Shown here: positions 18,101-27,694 of the stretch, piece after piece | How positions within the stretch are numbered: position 1 is the stretch's first letter | Layout of the letters: each line of letters starts with the position of its first letter | NCBI GenBank assembly: GCA_026692665.1 | Contig: JAPLOF010000048.1 | Location: forward strand, 157,733 to 221,732 | DNA from: Planctomycetota bacterium | GTDB taxonomy: Bacteria > Planctomycetota > UBA1135 > GCA-002686595 | Direction: 5' to 3' | DNA length: 64,000 nucleotides | Notes under the pieces: generated by a model | Told to the model about the DNA's origin: nothing | Database searches by the model: none | The model's input: the letters and a program-made list of their open reading frames with translations, nothing else | Made by a program: the position numbers and the translations under genes

Positions 18101-19552
18101 TCAGTACGGCGAGGCGAAGAGGCCCGGTTCGTTGCTGCGCGTGTAGACGACCTGAGGCGCGGAGGGATCGCCCGTGTTGTTGATCGATCCGAACTCGTTC
18201 GTGCACATCTGCATCATGTGCCGCAGGTCCTGGTAGGGATCGTTCGGACCGGTTAGGCCGGCGCCCGTCTGGGACAGGAGCCCGATCGCCCCCGTGAGCA
18301 TGTCGTCGAGCGAAACGAGGACGCCGTCCTGGAACCGGTCGACGTAGATGTCTCCCTGCAGGAGGCCGCAACGGATGTTCAGCAGGGTGGCCGCGACCTG
18401 GCGCGAGAGCAGGAACCCGGCGTGGTCGTGCGGGTTCTTGTTGACGTAGCTCTTCCAGTTGGCATACGCGCCGCAGAAGGACTGGGGCGGCAGGTTGAGG
18501 GTGAAGATCGACGCCGACGGGTTGTCGTTCGACACCGGGTTGCGCAGGTTGACCGGTTGGCCGTTGCGCACGTTGAGAGCCGAGCGCCACTGGGGATCGC
18601 ACGCACGCAGGATCGACACACCGCACGCCGTGCCCGTGTCGTTGCAGTTGCAGTTCCTGTCCCCCCAGAAATCCACCGAGCGCCCAACCCCGACGGCGAC
18701 CTCGTAGCGGACGTTGCCGAAGTCCGGCCCGGCGGCGTACTCGCCCGTGGCCAAGACGGAACCCACGAGCGGAGTCGTCGCCAGCCACGTCGCGCCGGAC
18801 GTGGCGTCGTTGATGAAGCCGTTCGGCGAGATCTCGCGCACTTGCCAGGCACCGCCGTCCCGGTTGCGGATGAACGTGTAGCGGCCATCCTGGTCGGTGA
18901 AGGTCGTGCCGTCGACCACGCCGTCGCGCAGGATCTCGACTCGCCATCCGCCGATGGGAACCTCCAACGGCTGGCCGGCCGGGTTCCAGACCCCATCGTC
19001 CTGGTAGTCGTAGAACTTGTAGCCGCTCAGGATCGTCTGCGGGCCGGCGACGTTGACGCGGAAGTTGTCGCTCTTGCTGCGCGCCGGGTTGAAGCCGAAG
19101 AGGCCCGAGCCCTGCGGGTCGTAGTCCGCGATGCGCGTCAGCCAGACCTTGTACTCGCGGCTCGGGTAGGGCGTCGCGAGGAAGGGCGCCAGGCGCACGT
19201 TGAGCGCGCCGCACGGGCCGACCGGGGACGCCGCGCGCGTCGTGCCGAGGTACTGCGCGACGACGCCACCCGCGACGCGCACGCTGCGCTCCTGGATCGG
19301 ATCCGGAGTCAGCAGCAGGGTCCCGGCCGGATCCGTGATCTGGAAGCAGTAGTCGCCGTCCGCGAGCCCGGGGGCCAGGCACGAAAAACCCGGTCCGCCC
19401 GACAGGTAGGCGCCATCCTTGCGCGGGAAGGAATTGCCCTGGACGTGCTGCCCGAAGCGGTTCAGGACGAAGGCCTGGCCGCCGGTCTGCGCAGGCAGGC
19501 TGGAAGCGCACAGGACCAGGGCGAGCAGGCGGAGCAGGGGACGGGCGATCAT
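18101..19552 (-). CDS. Secreted SdrD-B-like protein, paralogue 1
   Basis: ATG 19552 follows gaggag on the minus strand and gives 483 aa. A signal peptide (through SSLPAQ) is followed by a domain with AFVLNRFGQHVQGNSFPRK and DGDYCFQITDPAGT, then an SdrD-B-like segment of about 75 aa (KFYDYQDDGVWN, ILRDGVVDG, FTDQDGRYTFIRN, ISPNGFINDA). A Cys-containing section and a C-terminal helical region (HDHAGFLLSRQVAATLLN) follow, ending in GLFASPY. It is a close relative of the next gene upstream; the two align along their whole length except in the middle. No LPxTG anchor is seen. The likely place is the cell surface; the function is unknown. Confidence 0.7.
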   Translation of the reverse strand: MIARPLLRLLALVLCASSLPAQTGGQAFVLNRFGQHVQGNSFPRKDGAYLSGGPGFSCLAPGLADGDYCFQITDPAGTLLLTPDPIQERSVRVAGGVVAQYLGTTRAASPVGPCGALNVRLAPFLATPYPSREYKVWLTRIADYDPQGSGLFGFNPARSKSDNFRVNVAGPQTILSGYKFYDYQDDGVWNPAGQPLEVPIGGWRVEILRDGVVDGTTFTDQDGRYTFIRNRDGGAWQVREISPNGFINDATSGATWLATTPLVGSVLATGEYAAGPDFGNVRYEVAVGVGRSVDFWGDRNCNCNDTGTACGVSILRACDPQWRSALNVRNGQPVNLRNPVSNDNPSASIFTLNLPPQSFCGAYANWKSYVNKNPHDHAGFLLSRQVAATLLNIRCGLLQGDIYVDRFQDGVLVSLDDMLTGAIGLLSQTGAGLTGPNDPYQDLRHMMQMCTNEFGSINNTGDPSAPQVVYTRSNEPGLFASPY

Positions 19553-19637
19553 GGCGGTGCTCCTCGACGTTGCGGAGCAGTCGGCACGCCTTTCCGGGTG
19601 CCTGCGGCGGCGGGGCGCACCCCAGGCCGCACGGACA

Positions 19638-19643
19638 ATCCTA
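19638..19643 (-). promoter_or_regulatory. Putative -10 element of SdrD-B-like paralogue 1
   Basis: TAGGAT on the minus strand lies about 85 nt before the start codon of the first paralogue, in the gap between the two tandem genes, so each copy probably has its own promoter. The second copy has a similarly placed TACAAT (21397-21392). Confidence 0.35.
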
Positions 19644-19788
19644 GCGCAGGGCTGGCATCGCGGTGCACGGCTGGGTCCGTACACCGCCCCATCGTGTGCT
19701 GCGCGCTGTCGCGGTGAGGAGCGCCACGAAAACCCGGCTTCGGATGGGAGCCGGCCCGGATCGGCGGGTTCCCGATCGCCGCCGAGCC

Positions 19789-21306
19789 TCAGTAGGGCGA
19801 GGCGAACAGGCTCGGTTCGCTCGTGCGCCGGTAGACGACTTGCGGCGAGGAAGGATCGCCCGTGTTGTTGATCGTGCCGAACTCGTTCGTGCAGGCGATC
19901 ATCCGCGCACGCAGGTCGAAGAAGGGACCCGTCGGGCCCGTGAGACCCGCGCCGACCTCGGAGAGGAGTCCGATGGCGCCCGCGAGCATGGTCTCGAAAG
20001 GCACCAGGACCCCATCCTGGAAACGGTCGATCAGGATGTCGCCCTGCATCAGCCCGGCCGTGTTGTTCAGAATCGTGCCCGCGACCTGGCGCGAGAGCAG
20101 GAAGCCGGCGTGATCCCGCGGGTTGCTGTCGAGGTACTCGGCCCAATCCTCGAATGCGGCGTAGAAGTCCTCCGAGGGGGGCAGCGGCCGGTAGATCGAC
20201 TCCTCCGGCGCGTCGCTCGAAATCGGCCGACGCAGGTTGACCGGGAGGCCGTTTCGGATCGTCAGCGACTGGCGCCAGGACGGATCGCGCGCCTCGAGAA
20301 TCTCGCTGCCGACGAGATCCTCGCCGGTGTCGGTCTCGCCGCCGCCCCCAGGTCCTGCGACGCCGCTCTGGCCTTCGCCACCCGGGTAGTTGGGCACATT
20401 GTCGGCAAGGCCGTCCGTCCAGAATCCCAGGGAAAGCCCCGCGCCCGGAACGAGCTCGTAGCTCACGTTCCCGAAGTTCGGCGCGTTCACGTACTCCATC
20501 GCGGCGAAGGCCGATCCCGCACGAGGCGTGGTCGCGAGCCACGTGGCGCCCGGAGTTGCGTCGTTCACGAAGCCATTCGGGGAGAGCTCGCGGAAGTCCC
20601 ACCGGCTGCCGTCGCGGTTCCGGATGAACTGGTACCAACCATCCTGGTCGGTGTACGTCACCCCGTCGAGCACGCCGTCGCGCAGGATCTCGACGCGCCA
20701 CCCGCCGATCGGGACCTCCAGCGAGTTCGTGCCCGGATTCCAGACCGCGTTCTTGTCCTCATCGAAGAACTTCTGACCGCGCAGGATGGACTGCGGCCCC
20801 GCGGCGCCGACGCGAAAGCTGTCGCTCTTGCTGCGCGCCGGGTCGAAACCGAACAGGCCCGTGCCCTGCGGGTCGTAGTCCGCAATGCGCGTCAGCCACA
20901 GCTTGTACTCGCGGTTCGGATAGGGCGTCAGGAGGAAGGGCGAGAGTCGCAGGTTCAGGGCACCGCACGGACCGACCTGGGACGAAGCGCGCGTCGTGCC
21001 GAGGTACTGGGCGAGGCGACCACCGACGACCCGCACGCTGCGTTCCTGGATCGGGTCCGGCGTGAGCAGCACGGTTCCAGCCGGATCCGTGATCTGGAAA
21101 CAGTAGTCGCCGTCCGCGAGCCCGGGCGCGAGGCAGTTCGGCCCAGGCCCGCCCGAGAGGAACGCCCCGTCTTTGCGGGGGAAGGAGTTCCCCGGGACGT
21201 GCTGGCCGAAGCGGTTCAGGATGAACGCGGAACCGCTGGACTGCGCGGTCGCGGCCGAGGCGCAGAGGGCGAGCGCCAGGAGAGAGAACACCGAGCGTGC
21301 GAACAT
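19789..21306 (-). CDS. Secreted SdrD-B-like protein, paralogue 2
   Basis: ATG 21306 gives 505 aa with a signal peptide (through SAATAQ). It repeats the architecture of its downstream neighbour: FILNRFGQHVPGNSFPRK, DGDYCFQITDPAGT, an SdrD-B-like segment (KFFDEDKNAVWN to ELSPNGFVNDA), a helical region (RDHAGFLLSRQVAGTILN) and the same SLFASPY end. It differs in the middle, where a Gly-rich acidic stretch (residues about 310-345, YPGGEGQSGVAGPGGGG) replaces the Cys/Asn-rich stretch of the other copy. The 236-bp gap and shared ends indicate tandem duplication followed by divergence of the centre. A surface or matrix role is likely; the ligand is unknown. Confidence 0.7.
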   Translation of the reverse strand: MFARSVFSLLALALCASAATAQSSGSAFILNRFGQHVPGNSFPRKDGAFLSGGPGPNCLAPGLADGDYCFQITDPAGTVLLTPDPIQERSVRVVGGRLAQYLGTTRASSQVGPCGALNLRLSPFLLTPYPNREYKLWLTRIADYDPQGTGLFGFDPARSKSDSFRVGAAGPQSILRGQKFFDEDKNAVWNPGTNSLEVPIGGWRVEILRDGVLDGVTYTDQDGWYQFIRNRDGSRWDFRELSPNGFVNDATPGATWLATTPRAGSAFAAMEYVNAPNFGNVSYELVPGAGLSLGFWTDGLADNVPNYPGGEGQSGVAGPGGGGETDTGEDLVGSEILEARDPSWRQSLTIRNGLPVNLRRPISSDAPEESIYRPLPPSEDFYAAFEDWAEYLDSNPRDHAGFLLSRQVAGTILNNTAGLMQGDILIDRFQDGVLVPFETMLAGAIGLLSEVGAGLTGPTGPFFDLRARMIACTNEFGTINNTGDPSSPQVVYRRTSEPSLFASPY

Positions 21307-21391
21307 GAGGGGGGCGATCCTTGGAACACGGGGTGACCGGTGGGCATTCGCCGTGCTTCTGGCGATCGACATGCACCGGACGAGTGTCCTG

Positions 21392-21397
21392 ATTGTA
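21392..21397 (-). promoter_or_regulatory. Putative -10 element of SdrD-B-like paralogue 2
   Basis: TACAAT, a near-consensus -10, lies about 86 nt upstream of the start codon on the minus strand. The upstream 17-nt position has no TTGACA-like hexamer. Confidence 0.4.
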
Positions 21398-21575
21398 TCG
21401 CCAGGGCGCGGAAGCGGGGCCGGGGCCGGGCAGCGCATCCCGGGGCGAAACGCGAGGGATTGCTCCGCATTTCGGCGAGGTTCTGGCGCCTTCCGCGTGC
21501 TCGCCGGCGGGTCGGGGCGTGCGCGGGGTTCGGACGAGCCCGCGCGCGACAGGCCGAGCGGGGCGCTCCGCCCCG

Positions 21576-23135
21576 TCAGCGTTCGACGCGCTGGTAGAGC
21601 GCGTGGCGCCCGACGGCGTCCTTGGCGCGCAGCACGTACGGCCCGCCGTTCCCCGCGAAGAACGGCGAGCGCTCGAACTGCCCCGCCACGCCCACGATCC
21701 ACACCGGCCAGGTCTCGCGCGGACGGTTCTCCATGTAGTCCTCCTGCGCGCGGATGCCGCGATCGAGGAGCTTGTAGATGCAGGCCTTGTCGGAGAACAC
21801 GCCGACCAGCTCGTCCGGCTTGCGCTCGCGCACGAGCAGGTCGTAGAGCGGCTCGTCGACGTGCCGGTGGTCGAGCTGGTTCGTCTGGTCGTAGAGCTTC
21901 TGGACGAACACGGGGCCGAGGTGGCGACCGAACAGGCTCTGCCACGCGGTCGCCGCGGTCAGCGCCAGCACCAGGGAGCCGACGAGCGCACCCGCCGCGT
22001 GCCCGAGGCGGTCGGCGACCCAGGCGACGCCGCAGGCCGCGCACACGAGGAGGAGCACGTAGCTCGGCAGGTACGCGCGCACCAGGAACGCGTCGCCGAA
22101 CAGGAAGAAGAGCAGCACCGGACCGGCGAGGGCGTTCGCGAGGAGCCAGCGGAAAGCCACGCGGTCCGTGCGCCGGAGCCAGGCCAGGCCGAGGAGCGCG
22201 AGGAGCAGCATCGGCCAGGTCAAGAGCTGGTCGAGACGCTGCTCCGCGAAGACGTTCTGGAGCGTGCGGCCTTTCAGCTCGAGCCAGGCCATGTCCTGCG
22301 AGCGGCCCTTCGTCGTCAGCCAGTAGGCCTGCGCGAAGGTGCTGAAGAAGAGCGCCAGCGTGAACGCCCCGACGACGGACGCGCCCGCGACGTAGGCCCA
22401 CGTGCGGCGCGAGGCGAGGACCGCGCGCGCGCTCCAGCCCTCGCCTCGGACCCACGGCGCGGCGAACGCGACGAGCGCGGTGCCGGCGACGTACGGCACG
22501 ACGCCTTCGTGCCAGCCGTAGGCGAGGACGGACGTCGCGATCATCCCGAGCGCCGCGAAGCGCAGCACGCGCGCGTCCGGCTCGGGCCGCGCGACGAGCG
22601 CGCGGTGCGCGTAGACGAGGAACGCCAGGTACCAGCAGGTGAAACCCGCCTGCCCCCACCCCGTGCGCGACAGGAACGCGTGCAGCGGCGAGACGGCGAC
22701 GAAGGCCGCCGCGAGGACCGCCAGCCAGCGCCGCGCGGGCAGCAGGCGGAGCACGAGCCACGCGACGAAGAGGACCGTCAGCGAGCCCGTGATCGCGCTG
22801 GAGAGCCGCAACGACTCGAGCGCGCCGAACCCGAGCCGGTAGAGCCAGCGAGTGCCGAGCTGGTGCAGGTAGCTGTGCTGGTAGGTCTGGTGCTGGTCGG
22901 AGTAGAGCCGCGCCAGCTCGCGCGCCCAGGCCACGTCGTCGCCGATCCACGCCAGCGGATTCCCGCCGCGAGCGAGCTCGTGGATCCGCGCGGAATGCAG
23001 GTACGCGCCGTCGTCCGGACCGATCCGGAACGACTCGAGGTCGTGCATGCGCAGCCAGCCCGCGAGGCCCAGGACCGCGGCCAGCGCGAGCCACCACACG
23101 AGCCGCGAGCGCGGCACACCGAGCGGCTCGCTCAC
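21576..23135 (-). CDS. GT-C family (GT39/PMT-like) membrane glycosyltransferase
   Basis: The 519-aa protein has about ten or more hydrophobic segments and the layout of polyprenyl-phosphate-sugar-dependent glycosyltransferases: TM1 (residues about 13-28), then a large extracytoplasmic loop with an acidic pair typical of the catalytic motif (IGPDDGAYLHSARIHEL, residues about 39-55), many TM helices, and a soluble C-terminal part (GVFSDKACIYKLLDRG). It probably moves a sugar from a lipid carrier to a surface glycan, lipid or protein. It is the last gene of a three-gene run with ridA-like (7-bp gap) and coaD. The acceptor is unknown. Confidence 0.75.
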   Translation of the reverse strand: MSEPLGVPRSRLVWWLALAAVLGLAGWLRMHDLESFRIGPDDGAYLHSARIHELARGGNPLAWIGDDVAWARELARLYSDQHQTYQHSYLHQLGTRWLYRLGFGALESLRLSSAITGSLTVLFVAWLVLRLLPARRWLAVLAAAFVAVSPLHAFLSRTGWGQAGFTCWYLAFLVYAHRALVARPEPDARVLRFAALGMIATSVLAYGWHEGVVPYVAGTALVAFAAPWVRGEGWSARAVLASRRTWAYVAGASVVGAFTLALFFSTFAQAYWLTTKGRSQDMAWLELKGRTLQNVFAEQRLDQLLTWPMLLLALLGLAWLRRTDRVAFRWLLANALAGPVLLFFLFGDAFLVRAYLPSYVLLLVCAACGVAWVADRLGHAAGALVGSLVLALTAATAWQSLFGRHLGPVFVQKLYDQTNQLDHRHVDEPLYDLLVRERKPDELVGVFSDKACIYKLLDRGIRAQEDYMENRPRETWPVWIVGVAGQFERSPFFAGNGGPYVLRAKDAVGRHALYQRVER

Positions 23136-23142
23136 GCCGGCT

Positions 23143-23532
23143 TCATCCGACCAGCGCCACGCAGTCGATCTCGACCAACGCCCCGCGCGGCAGCTCGGCC
23201 ACCGCGACGGTCGAGCGCGCCGGCGGCGCGTCGCTCGTGAAGTAACGGCCGTACACGGCGTTCACGGCCGCGAAGTCGCTCATCTTCACCAGGAAGACCG
23301 TGCACTTCACGACCTTCGAGAAGTCGCTGCCGGCCGCGGCGAGGACACCCTTCAGGTTCTCCAGCGCGCGCTCGGCCTGCTCGGTCACGTCCTTCCCCAC
23401 CACCTCGCCCTTCTCGGGGTGCAGCGCGATCTGCCCCGAGCAGTGCACGAGGCCGCCGGCGACGATCGCCTGGCTGTAGGGACCGATCGCCGCGGGCGCG
23501 TGCGGCGTGGAGATCTTCTTGCGCGTCGTCAT
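23143..23532 (-). CDS. RidA family enamine/imine deaminase
   Basis: The 129-aa protein matches the RidA/YjgF/UK114 family, cytoplasmic trimers that hydrolyse reactive enamine/imine intermediates of PLP enzymes. Visible landmarks are the N-terminal APAAIGPYSQAIVAGG, SGQIALHP, the helix QAERALENLKGVLAAAGS, the conserved Arg in PPARSTVAVAELPRGALVEIDCVA and the overall length. It begins 4 bp after coaD and is followed 7 bp later by a glycosyltransferase, so it is in an operon whose members share no obvious pathway. Confidence 0.93.
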   Translation of the reverse strand: MTTRKKISTPHAPAAIGPYSQAIVAGGLVHCSGQIALHPEKGEVVGKDVTEQAERALENLKGVLAAAGSDFSKVVKCTVFLVKMSDFAAVNAVYGRYFTSDAPPARSTVAVAELPRGALVEIDCVALVG

Positions 23533-23536
23533 GCTT

Positions 23537-24034
23537 CTAGTGCTTCCGGGACTTCTGCTGGATGAGCTTCTTCAGAGCCTCGGCCACCACCGGGGGCACG
23601 AAGGCGCTCGCGTCGCCGCCCGCGAGCGCGATCTGGCGCACGAGCGAGCTCGACACGTGGGCGTACCGCGGGGCGGGGGCCAGGAGGATCGTCTCGATGC
23701 CGGGCGACAACTCGGCGTTCGTGCGGCCCATCGCGACCTCGAAATCGAAGTCCGCGCCGCCGCGCACCCCGCGCACCAGGATGTGGATGCCGAGGCGCCG
23801 CGCGGCGTCGACCACGAGGCCGTCGATGCGCACGACCTCGACACCGGCGAGGTGAGCCGTCGCGCGCTTCAAGAGCTCGATCCGCTCCTCGACCGTGAAG
23901 AGCGTCTTCTTGTCCGGGTTGTACGCGACGCCGACGACGACGCGGCGGCCGAGCCGCAGGGAGCGCTCGACGAGGTCGAGGTGCCCGAGGCTCACCGGAT
24001 CGAAGCTGCCGGGGAACAGGATGGCGTCGGTCAT
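23537..24034 (-). CDS. coaD: Pantetheine-phosphate adenylyltransferase
   Basis: CoaD joins ATP and 4'-phosphopantetheine to form dephospho-CoA, the penultimate step of CoA synthesis. The ATG at 24034 starts the conserved ILFPGSFDPVSLGHLDLVER, which holds the nucleotidyltransferase (T/S)xGH-type motif. Further landmarks are VVVGVAYNPDKKTLFTVEER, VRGVRGGADFDFEVAM (phosphopantetheine/ATP pocket) and the late SSSLVRQIALAGGD. The length of 165 aa is normal for the hexameric enzyme. It is the first gene of the coaD-ridA-glycosyltransferase run and is divergent from comEC across 92 bp. Confidence 0.97.
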   Translation of the reverse strand: MTDAILFPGSFDPVSLGHLDLVERSLRLGRRVVVGVAYNPDKKTLFTVEERIELLKRATAHLAGVEVVRIDGLVVDAARRLGIHILVRGVRGGADFDFEVAMGRTNAELSPGIETILLAPAPRYAHVSSSLVRQIALAGGDASAFVPPVVAEALKKLIQQKSRKH

Positions 24035-24126
24035 GCGCGGGGAGGGCAGAGGATGCGGTCGGGCGGGCGCCGTGGAAAGTCCCGGGGTTTTCCGCGACCG
24101 GCGCGGACCGCGAACGTCACCGGGAG

Positions 24127-26502
24127 GTGGAGATCTCGCGCCCGGCCTTCCGACCGCTGCTCGCCGCCGTCCTGGCGCTGGCGGTCGGAGGCTGGATCGG
24201 CTCGGAAGTGGCGGACTTCGGGCGCGAAGCCTGGCGCGCGGCCGTGTGGGCGAGCCTGGCCCTCGCCGCCGCATCGGCCCTGGGCGGAAGCCGCGCGCGC
24301 GCCGCCGCGGCCGGCCTGCTCCTCTTCGCCTTGGGCGGCCTCCGCGCGCGGGACGAAGCCCTCTCCCCCGCCGTGCGGCAGGGTCGGTTCGAGCCCCGCC
24401 GGGAGATGGAGGGCAGCGTGCGCGGCCCGCTCGCGCCGGGCCGCCTCGACGTCGAGTTCGAGATCGGGCTCGTCGACGCGGGCGAGGAGATCGAGGTGCG
24501 CGGCGGGACCCCCGCCAGCGCGCGCGCGCGCGGGCCCGTCGAGCCGCCGCCGCCGCGTTCGGACGCGCCGCGGATCGCGGTGCTGCCGGACGAGATCGTG
24601 CGGCTCGGGCCGGCGCCGGACGACTTCGCGCACGGCCTGTCCCGACGGTTGGAGTCCGGGCGCAGCGCGCTGCGCGAGCGGCTCGGGCGCATCGAGGACC
24701 GCGAGGCGCGCGGCCTCGCCGCCGCGCTCGTGCTCGGCGATCTCGGGGGGCTGGACCCCGAGCTGCCCGACCTCTTCGTGCGCACGGGCACGTTCCACGC
24801 GCTCGCGGTCAGCGGCGTGCAGGTCGTGCTCGTGGCGGGCGTCCTGCTGGCGCCCTTCGTGGCGCTCGTCGCGTGGCTCGCGCGCGGACTCGGCGCGCGC
24901 CGCGCGCGCATCGTCCGCGAGGCGGCGCGCGCCCTGGCACTCGCCGTCTACGTGCCCATCGCGGGATCGGGTCCGCCCGTGGCGCGCGCGGCCCTCGCCT
25001 TCGCCCTGGCGCGCGCGGCACCGCTCGTGCCGGCGCACGAACGGGCCCGGGTCGCGGCCTCGGGCGAGGCGTCCGCGGGGTCGCGGCTCGTGCGGCTCGC
25101 GCGTCGCCCGGACGGACTGTCCCTGTGGTCCTTGGCGCTCGCAGTCGAATGCGCGCTGCATCCGCGCGCGGCCGCGGAACTCTCGGTGCAGCTTTCCTAC
25201 GCGGCGACGCTCGGGCTCGTCCTGGGCACGGCACCGCTCCGACGTCTGCTCCAGTTGCCGATCCCGAGCGCCGTCGACGCCCTGGGCCGGCCGCGCTCGC
25301 CGTTCGCGCGCGCGTGCCGCGTCCGACTGCAGGTCGGGATCGTGGGCGCGATCGCGGCCTCCAGCGCGGCGGTCGGCGCGACGCTGCCCTTCGTGTGGTG
25401 GCGGCTCGGCGAATGGGCGCCGCTCGGCATCCTGGCGACGCTCGCGATCGCGACGCCGGCGGCGATCCTGCTCGTCGGAGGCTGGATCGCGTCGATCGCG
25501 CCGGAGTTCGTGCCGGATGCCGTGCTCGTGACGCCCGCGCGCGCCATGCTCGCGACGCTGCGCGTGTTCGACGCGCTGCCCGGCACGCCCGACGCGCTGC
25601 CGCCGCGGCCGGCGTGGCTCGTGTTCGCGGCGGTCGCGCTGGCCTTCGCGGCCCTCGTCGTGCGCTCAAACGCGAACCGCCGCGCGTTGGCTCGCGTGGC
25701 GGCGTCCCTCGCGGCGCTGCTCCTCGTCCCGTGGACGACGGGGCCCCGCGGTCTCGAGGTCCACGCACTCGACGTCGGCCACGGCACGTGCTGCATCGTG
25801 CGCGCTCCGGGCCTCGGCACCTGGATCTTCGACGCGGGCTCGCGCGATCGCGCCGAGGTGGCCCGGGCCGCGCTGGGCCCGGCGCTGCGCGCGTTCGACG
25901 CCGGAAGGGTCGGCGTCGTCCTGAGCCATGCGGACCGGGACCACGACGGAGCCCTCCCCTGGCTCGTGTCCCGCTTCGACGTCGCGGCGTACGCCGGTGC
26001 GCTTTCCGCACAGGTGGCCGAGCGGTTGCCGCACACCGTGCCGCGACTGGACCTGCCCGCCGGCCGGACCGCGCTGCCGGCTCTGCAAGGATCGTGTCCG
26101 GGCGTCGAGGCCTGGATCGAGCGCGGAGTCGACGCCCTGGGCAACGAGGGCTCGCGCCTGCTCCACGTCGACTGGTTCGGCGAGCACGTCGTGCTCTCCG
26201 GCGACGCGGAGGCCGAGGGCCTGCGCGCCTGGCTCGCCGCGGTGCCCCGCGCGGGGCCCGTGCGCCTCTTCCTGGCTCCGCACCACGGGTCCGAGATCGA
26301 GCGGCTCGGGCTGCTCCTGGACGCCCTGCGGCCGCGCGAGGTCTGGATCAGCGGGCCGGCCCGCCCGCCCATCGCGGGCGAGCTCGACCGCCGCGGGATC
26401 CCCTGGCGGTCCACGGGCACGGACGGGCCCCTGCGCCTCGAGCTCGATTCGCCCGGGGACGCCGCGTGGTGGAATGGAACGTGCCCAGAGGCCCCGCCAT
26501 GA
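24127..26502 (+). CDS. comEC: ComEC/Rec2-family DNA-uptake channel protein
   Basis: The 791-aa protein (GTG start) has N-terminal TM helices and a short soluble region. The competence domain follows, with the conserved pattern RTGTFHALAVSGVQVVLVAG (residues about 219-238) and further TM helices (about 240-520). A C-terminal metallo-beta-lactamase-type domain begins at LEVHALDVGHGTCCIV and has the HxDxDH motif in SHADRDHDGAL (about residues 599-608), then GDAEAEG and PHHGSE. ComEC moves single-stranded DNA across the inner membrane during transformation. Its MBL domain may be the nuclease that degrades the other strand. The ORF overlaps the next gene by ATGA. comM and pilus genes elsewhere in the window fit a competence role. 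Confidence 0.92.
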   Translation: MEISRPAFRPLLAAVLALAVGGWIGSEVADFGREAWRAAVWASLALAAASALGGSRARAAAAGLLLFALGGLRARDEALSPAVRQGRFEPRREMEGSVRGPLAPGRLDVEFEIGLVDAGEEIEVRGGTPASARARGPVEPPPPRSDAPRIAVLPDEIVRLGPAPDDFAHGLSRRLESGRSALRERLGRIEDREARGLAAALVLGDLGGLDPELPDLFVRTGTFHALAVSGVQVVLVAGVLLAPFVALVAWLARGLGARRARIVREAARALALAVYVPIAGSGPPVARAALAFALARAAPLVPAHERARVAASGEASAGSRLVRLARRPDGLSLWSLALAVECALHPRAAAELSVQLSYAATLGLVLGTAPLRRLLQLPIPSAVDALGRPRSPFARACRVRLQVGIVGAIAASSAAVGATLPFVWWRLGEWAPLGILATLAIATPAAILLVGGWIASIAPEFVPDAVLVTPARAMLATLRVFDALPGTPDALPPRPAWLVFAAVALAFAALVVRSNANRRALARVAASLAALLLVPWTTGPRGLEVHALDVGHGTCCIVRAPGLGTWIFDAGSRDRAEVARAALGPALRAFDAGRVGVVLSHADRDHDGALPWLVSRFDVAAYAGALSAQVAERLPHTVPRLDLPAGRTALPALQGSCPGVEAWIERGVDALGNEGSRLLHVDWFGEHVVLSGDAEAEGLRAWLAAVPRAGPVRLFLAPHHGSEIERLGLLLDALRPREVWISGPARPPIAGELDRRGIPWRSTGTDGPLRLELDSPGDAAWWNGTCPEAPP

Positions 26503-27668
26503 GCTTCGCCCCGTTCGTCGTCCTGCTCGCCCTCGCCGCGGGCGGAAGTCCCGCGCCCGAGGATCCGCGCTACGTGCTGCACCTCGCGGACGGCCGCATC
26601 GTGCGCGCGGAGGTGCGCATCGAGCCCGCGGGGTACTCGGTGCGCAAGGGCGCGGAGTGGACGCTGATCCCGAGCGCGGACGTGCTGCGCGCGACGCCGT
26701 TGCGGGAGGTCGAACAGCGGCTGGCCGAGATGCGCAAGGCCAGCGCGTCCGGCGATCCGGCGCGCGTCGAGGTGGCGCACGCGGCGCTGGGCGAAGGGAT
26801 GCTCGACGACGCGATCGCGGAGATCGACGCCGTGCTCGCGCGCGATCCGGACCAGGTCGCGGCGCGCGCGTTCGTGGCGCAGGCGCCGCTGGCGCTCACG
26901 CTGCCCGCGGCCGCCGACCGCTCGCAGGAAGCGCGGCTGTGCCTCTTCGGAGCGCGCGCGCTGCCGGCCTACCGGGAACTCGCCGCCGCGCGCCTCGCCG
27001 AGGCGCCGCGCGAGCTCGCGTCGAAGGAGCTCGCGCGCGCGCTGGCCTCGCCCTCGCCGAACCTGCGCGCGTTCGCGGCGTTCGCGCTGCGCCGCCTCGA
27101 TCCGGCGTCGCAAGCCGACGCGCTCGTACGGCGCGCGGTCGTCGATCCCTCGGAGCGTGTCCGGATCGAGGCGGCGCGCGCCCTGCGCGACGCGCGCGAC
27201 GAATCGCTGGTGCAACGCGTCGCGGCCGCGCTCGAGCTCGACGACGCGCGCCTCCGGAACTCGGCCGCGGCGGCGCTCGGGGAGATGGGCCACCCCGCGG
27301 CGCTGCCGGCGCTGGCCGCACGGCTCGCTGCGCTGCAGGCGAGCGGCGGCCATCCCGGCGGCACGCGTGCCCACCTGCGCGTCGGGAACCAGCTCGCCTA
27401 CGTGAAGGACTTCAACCCGGAGATCGCGCAGGGAGCCTCGATCGCGGATCCGATCGTCGACACGGTCGAGGAAGGCACGGTCCTCGACGTGCGCGTCGGC
27501 GGCACGTCGGTCGTGAGCGTCCAGGACCAGCGCCGCGCGCTGTGCACGGCGATGCAGCGGATCAGCGGCGTCGACCTGCCGCTGGACGCGCCGCGCTGGC
27601 TCGCGTGGTGGGAGGGCGAACGACTGTGCAACGCCGCGACGCCCGCCGCGACGCCCGCCACGCGCTGA
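26499..27668 (+). CDS. Secreted HEAT-repeat protein
   Basis: ATG 26499 overlaps the comEC stop by 4 bp (ATGA), so translation is coupled. The 389-aa product has a short signal peptide (through [10 protein letters not shown]), a small N-terminal SHK-like strand region ([16 protein letters not shown]) and then alpha-helical repeats from about residue 90, with clear HEAT/PBS-lyase-type units near 185-285 ([20 protein letters not shown], [25 protein letters not shown]). The last about 85 residues are a distinct domain ([17 protein letters not shown] to [13 protein letters not shown]). It probably binds a protein partner in the periplasm. Its coupling with comEC is the only functional hint. Confidence 0.68.
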   Translation: MSFAPFVVLLALAAGGSPAPEDPRYVLHLADGRIVRAEVRIEPAGYSVRKGAEWTLIPSADVLRATPLREVEQRLAEMRKASASGDPARVEVAHAALGEGMLDDAIAEIDAVLARDPDQVAARAFVAQAPLALTLPAAADRSQEARLCLFGARALPAYRELAAARLAEAPRELASKELARALASPSPNLRAFAAFALRRLDPASQADALVRRAVVDPSERVRIEAARALRDARDESLVQRVAAALELDDARLRNSAAAALGEMGHPAALPALAARLAALQASGGHPGGTRAHLRVGNQLAYVKDFNPEIAQGASIADPIVDTVEEGTVLDVRVGGTSVVSVQDQRRALCTAMQRISGVDLPLDAPRWLAWWEGERLCNAATPAATPATR

Positions 27669-27694
27669 CGGGCCGCCGCGCCTCCGTGGCGCGA

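Noticed and set aside
18101..21306. The tandem paralogues as an assembly duplication
   Set aside because: The two copies differ through most of their length and in their promoters and centre, so they are true paralogues.
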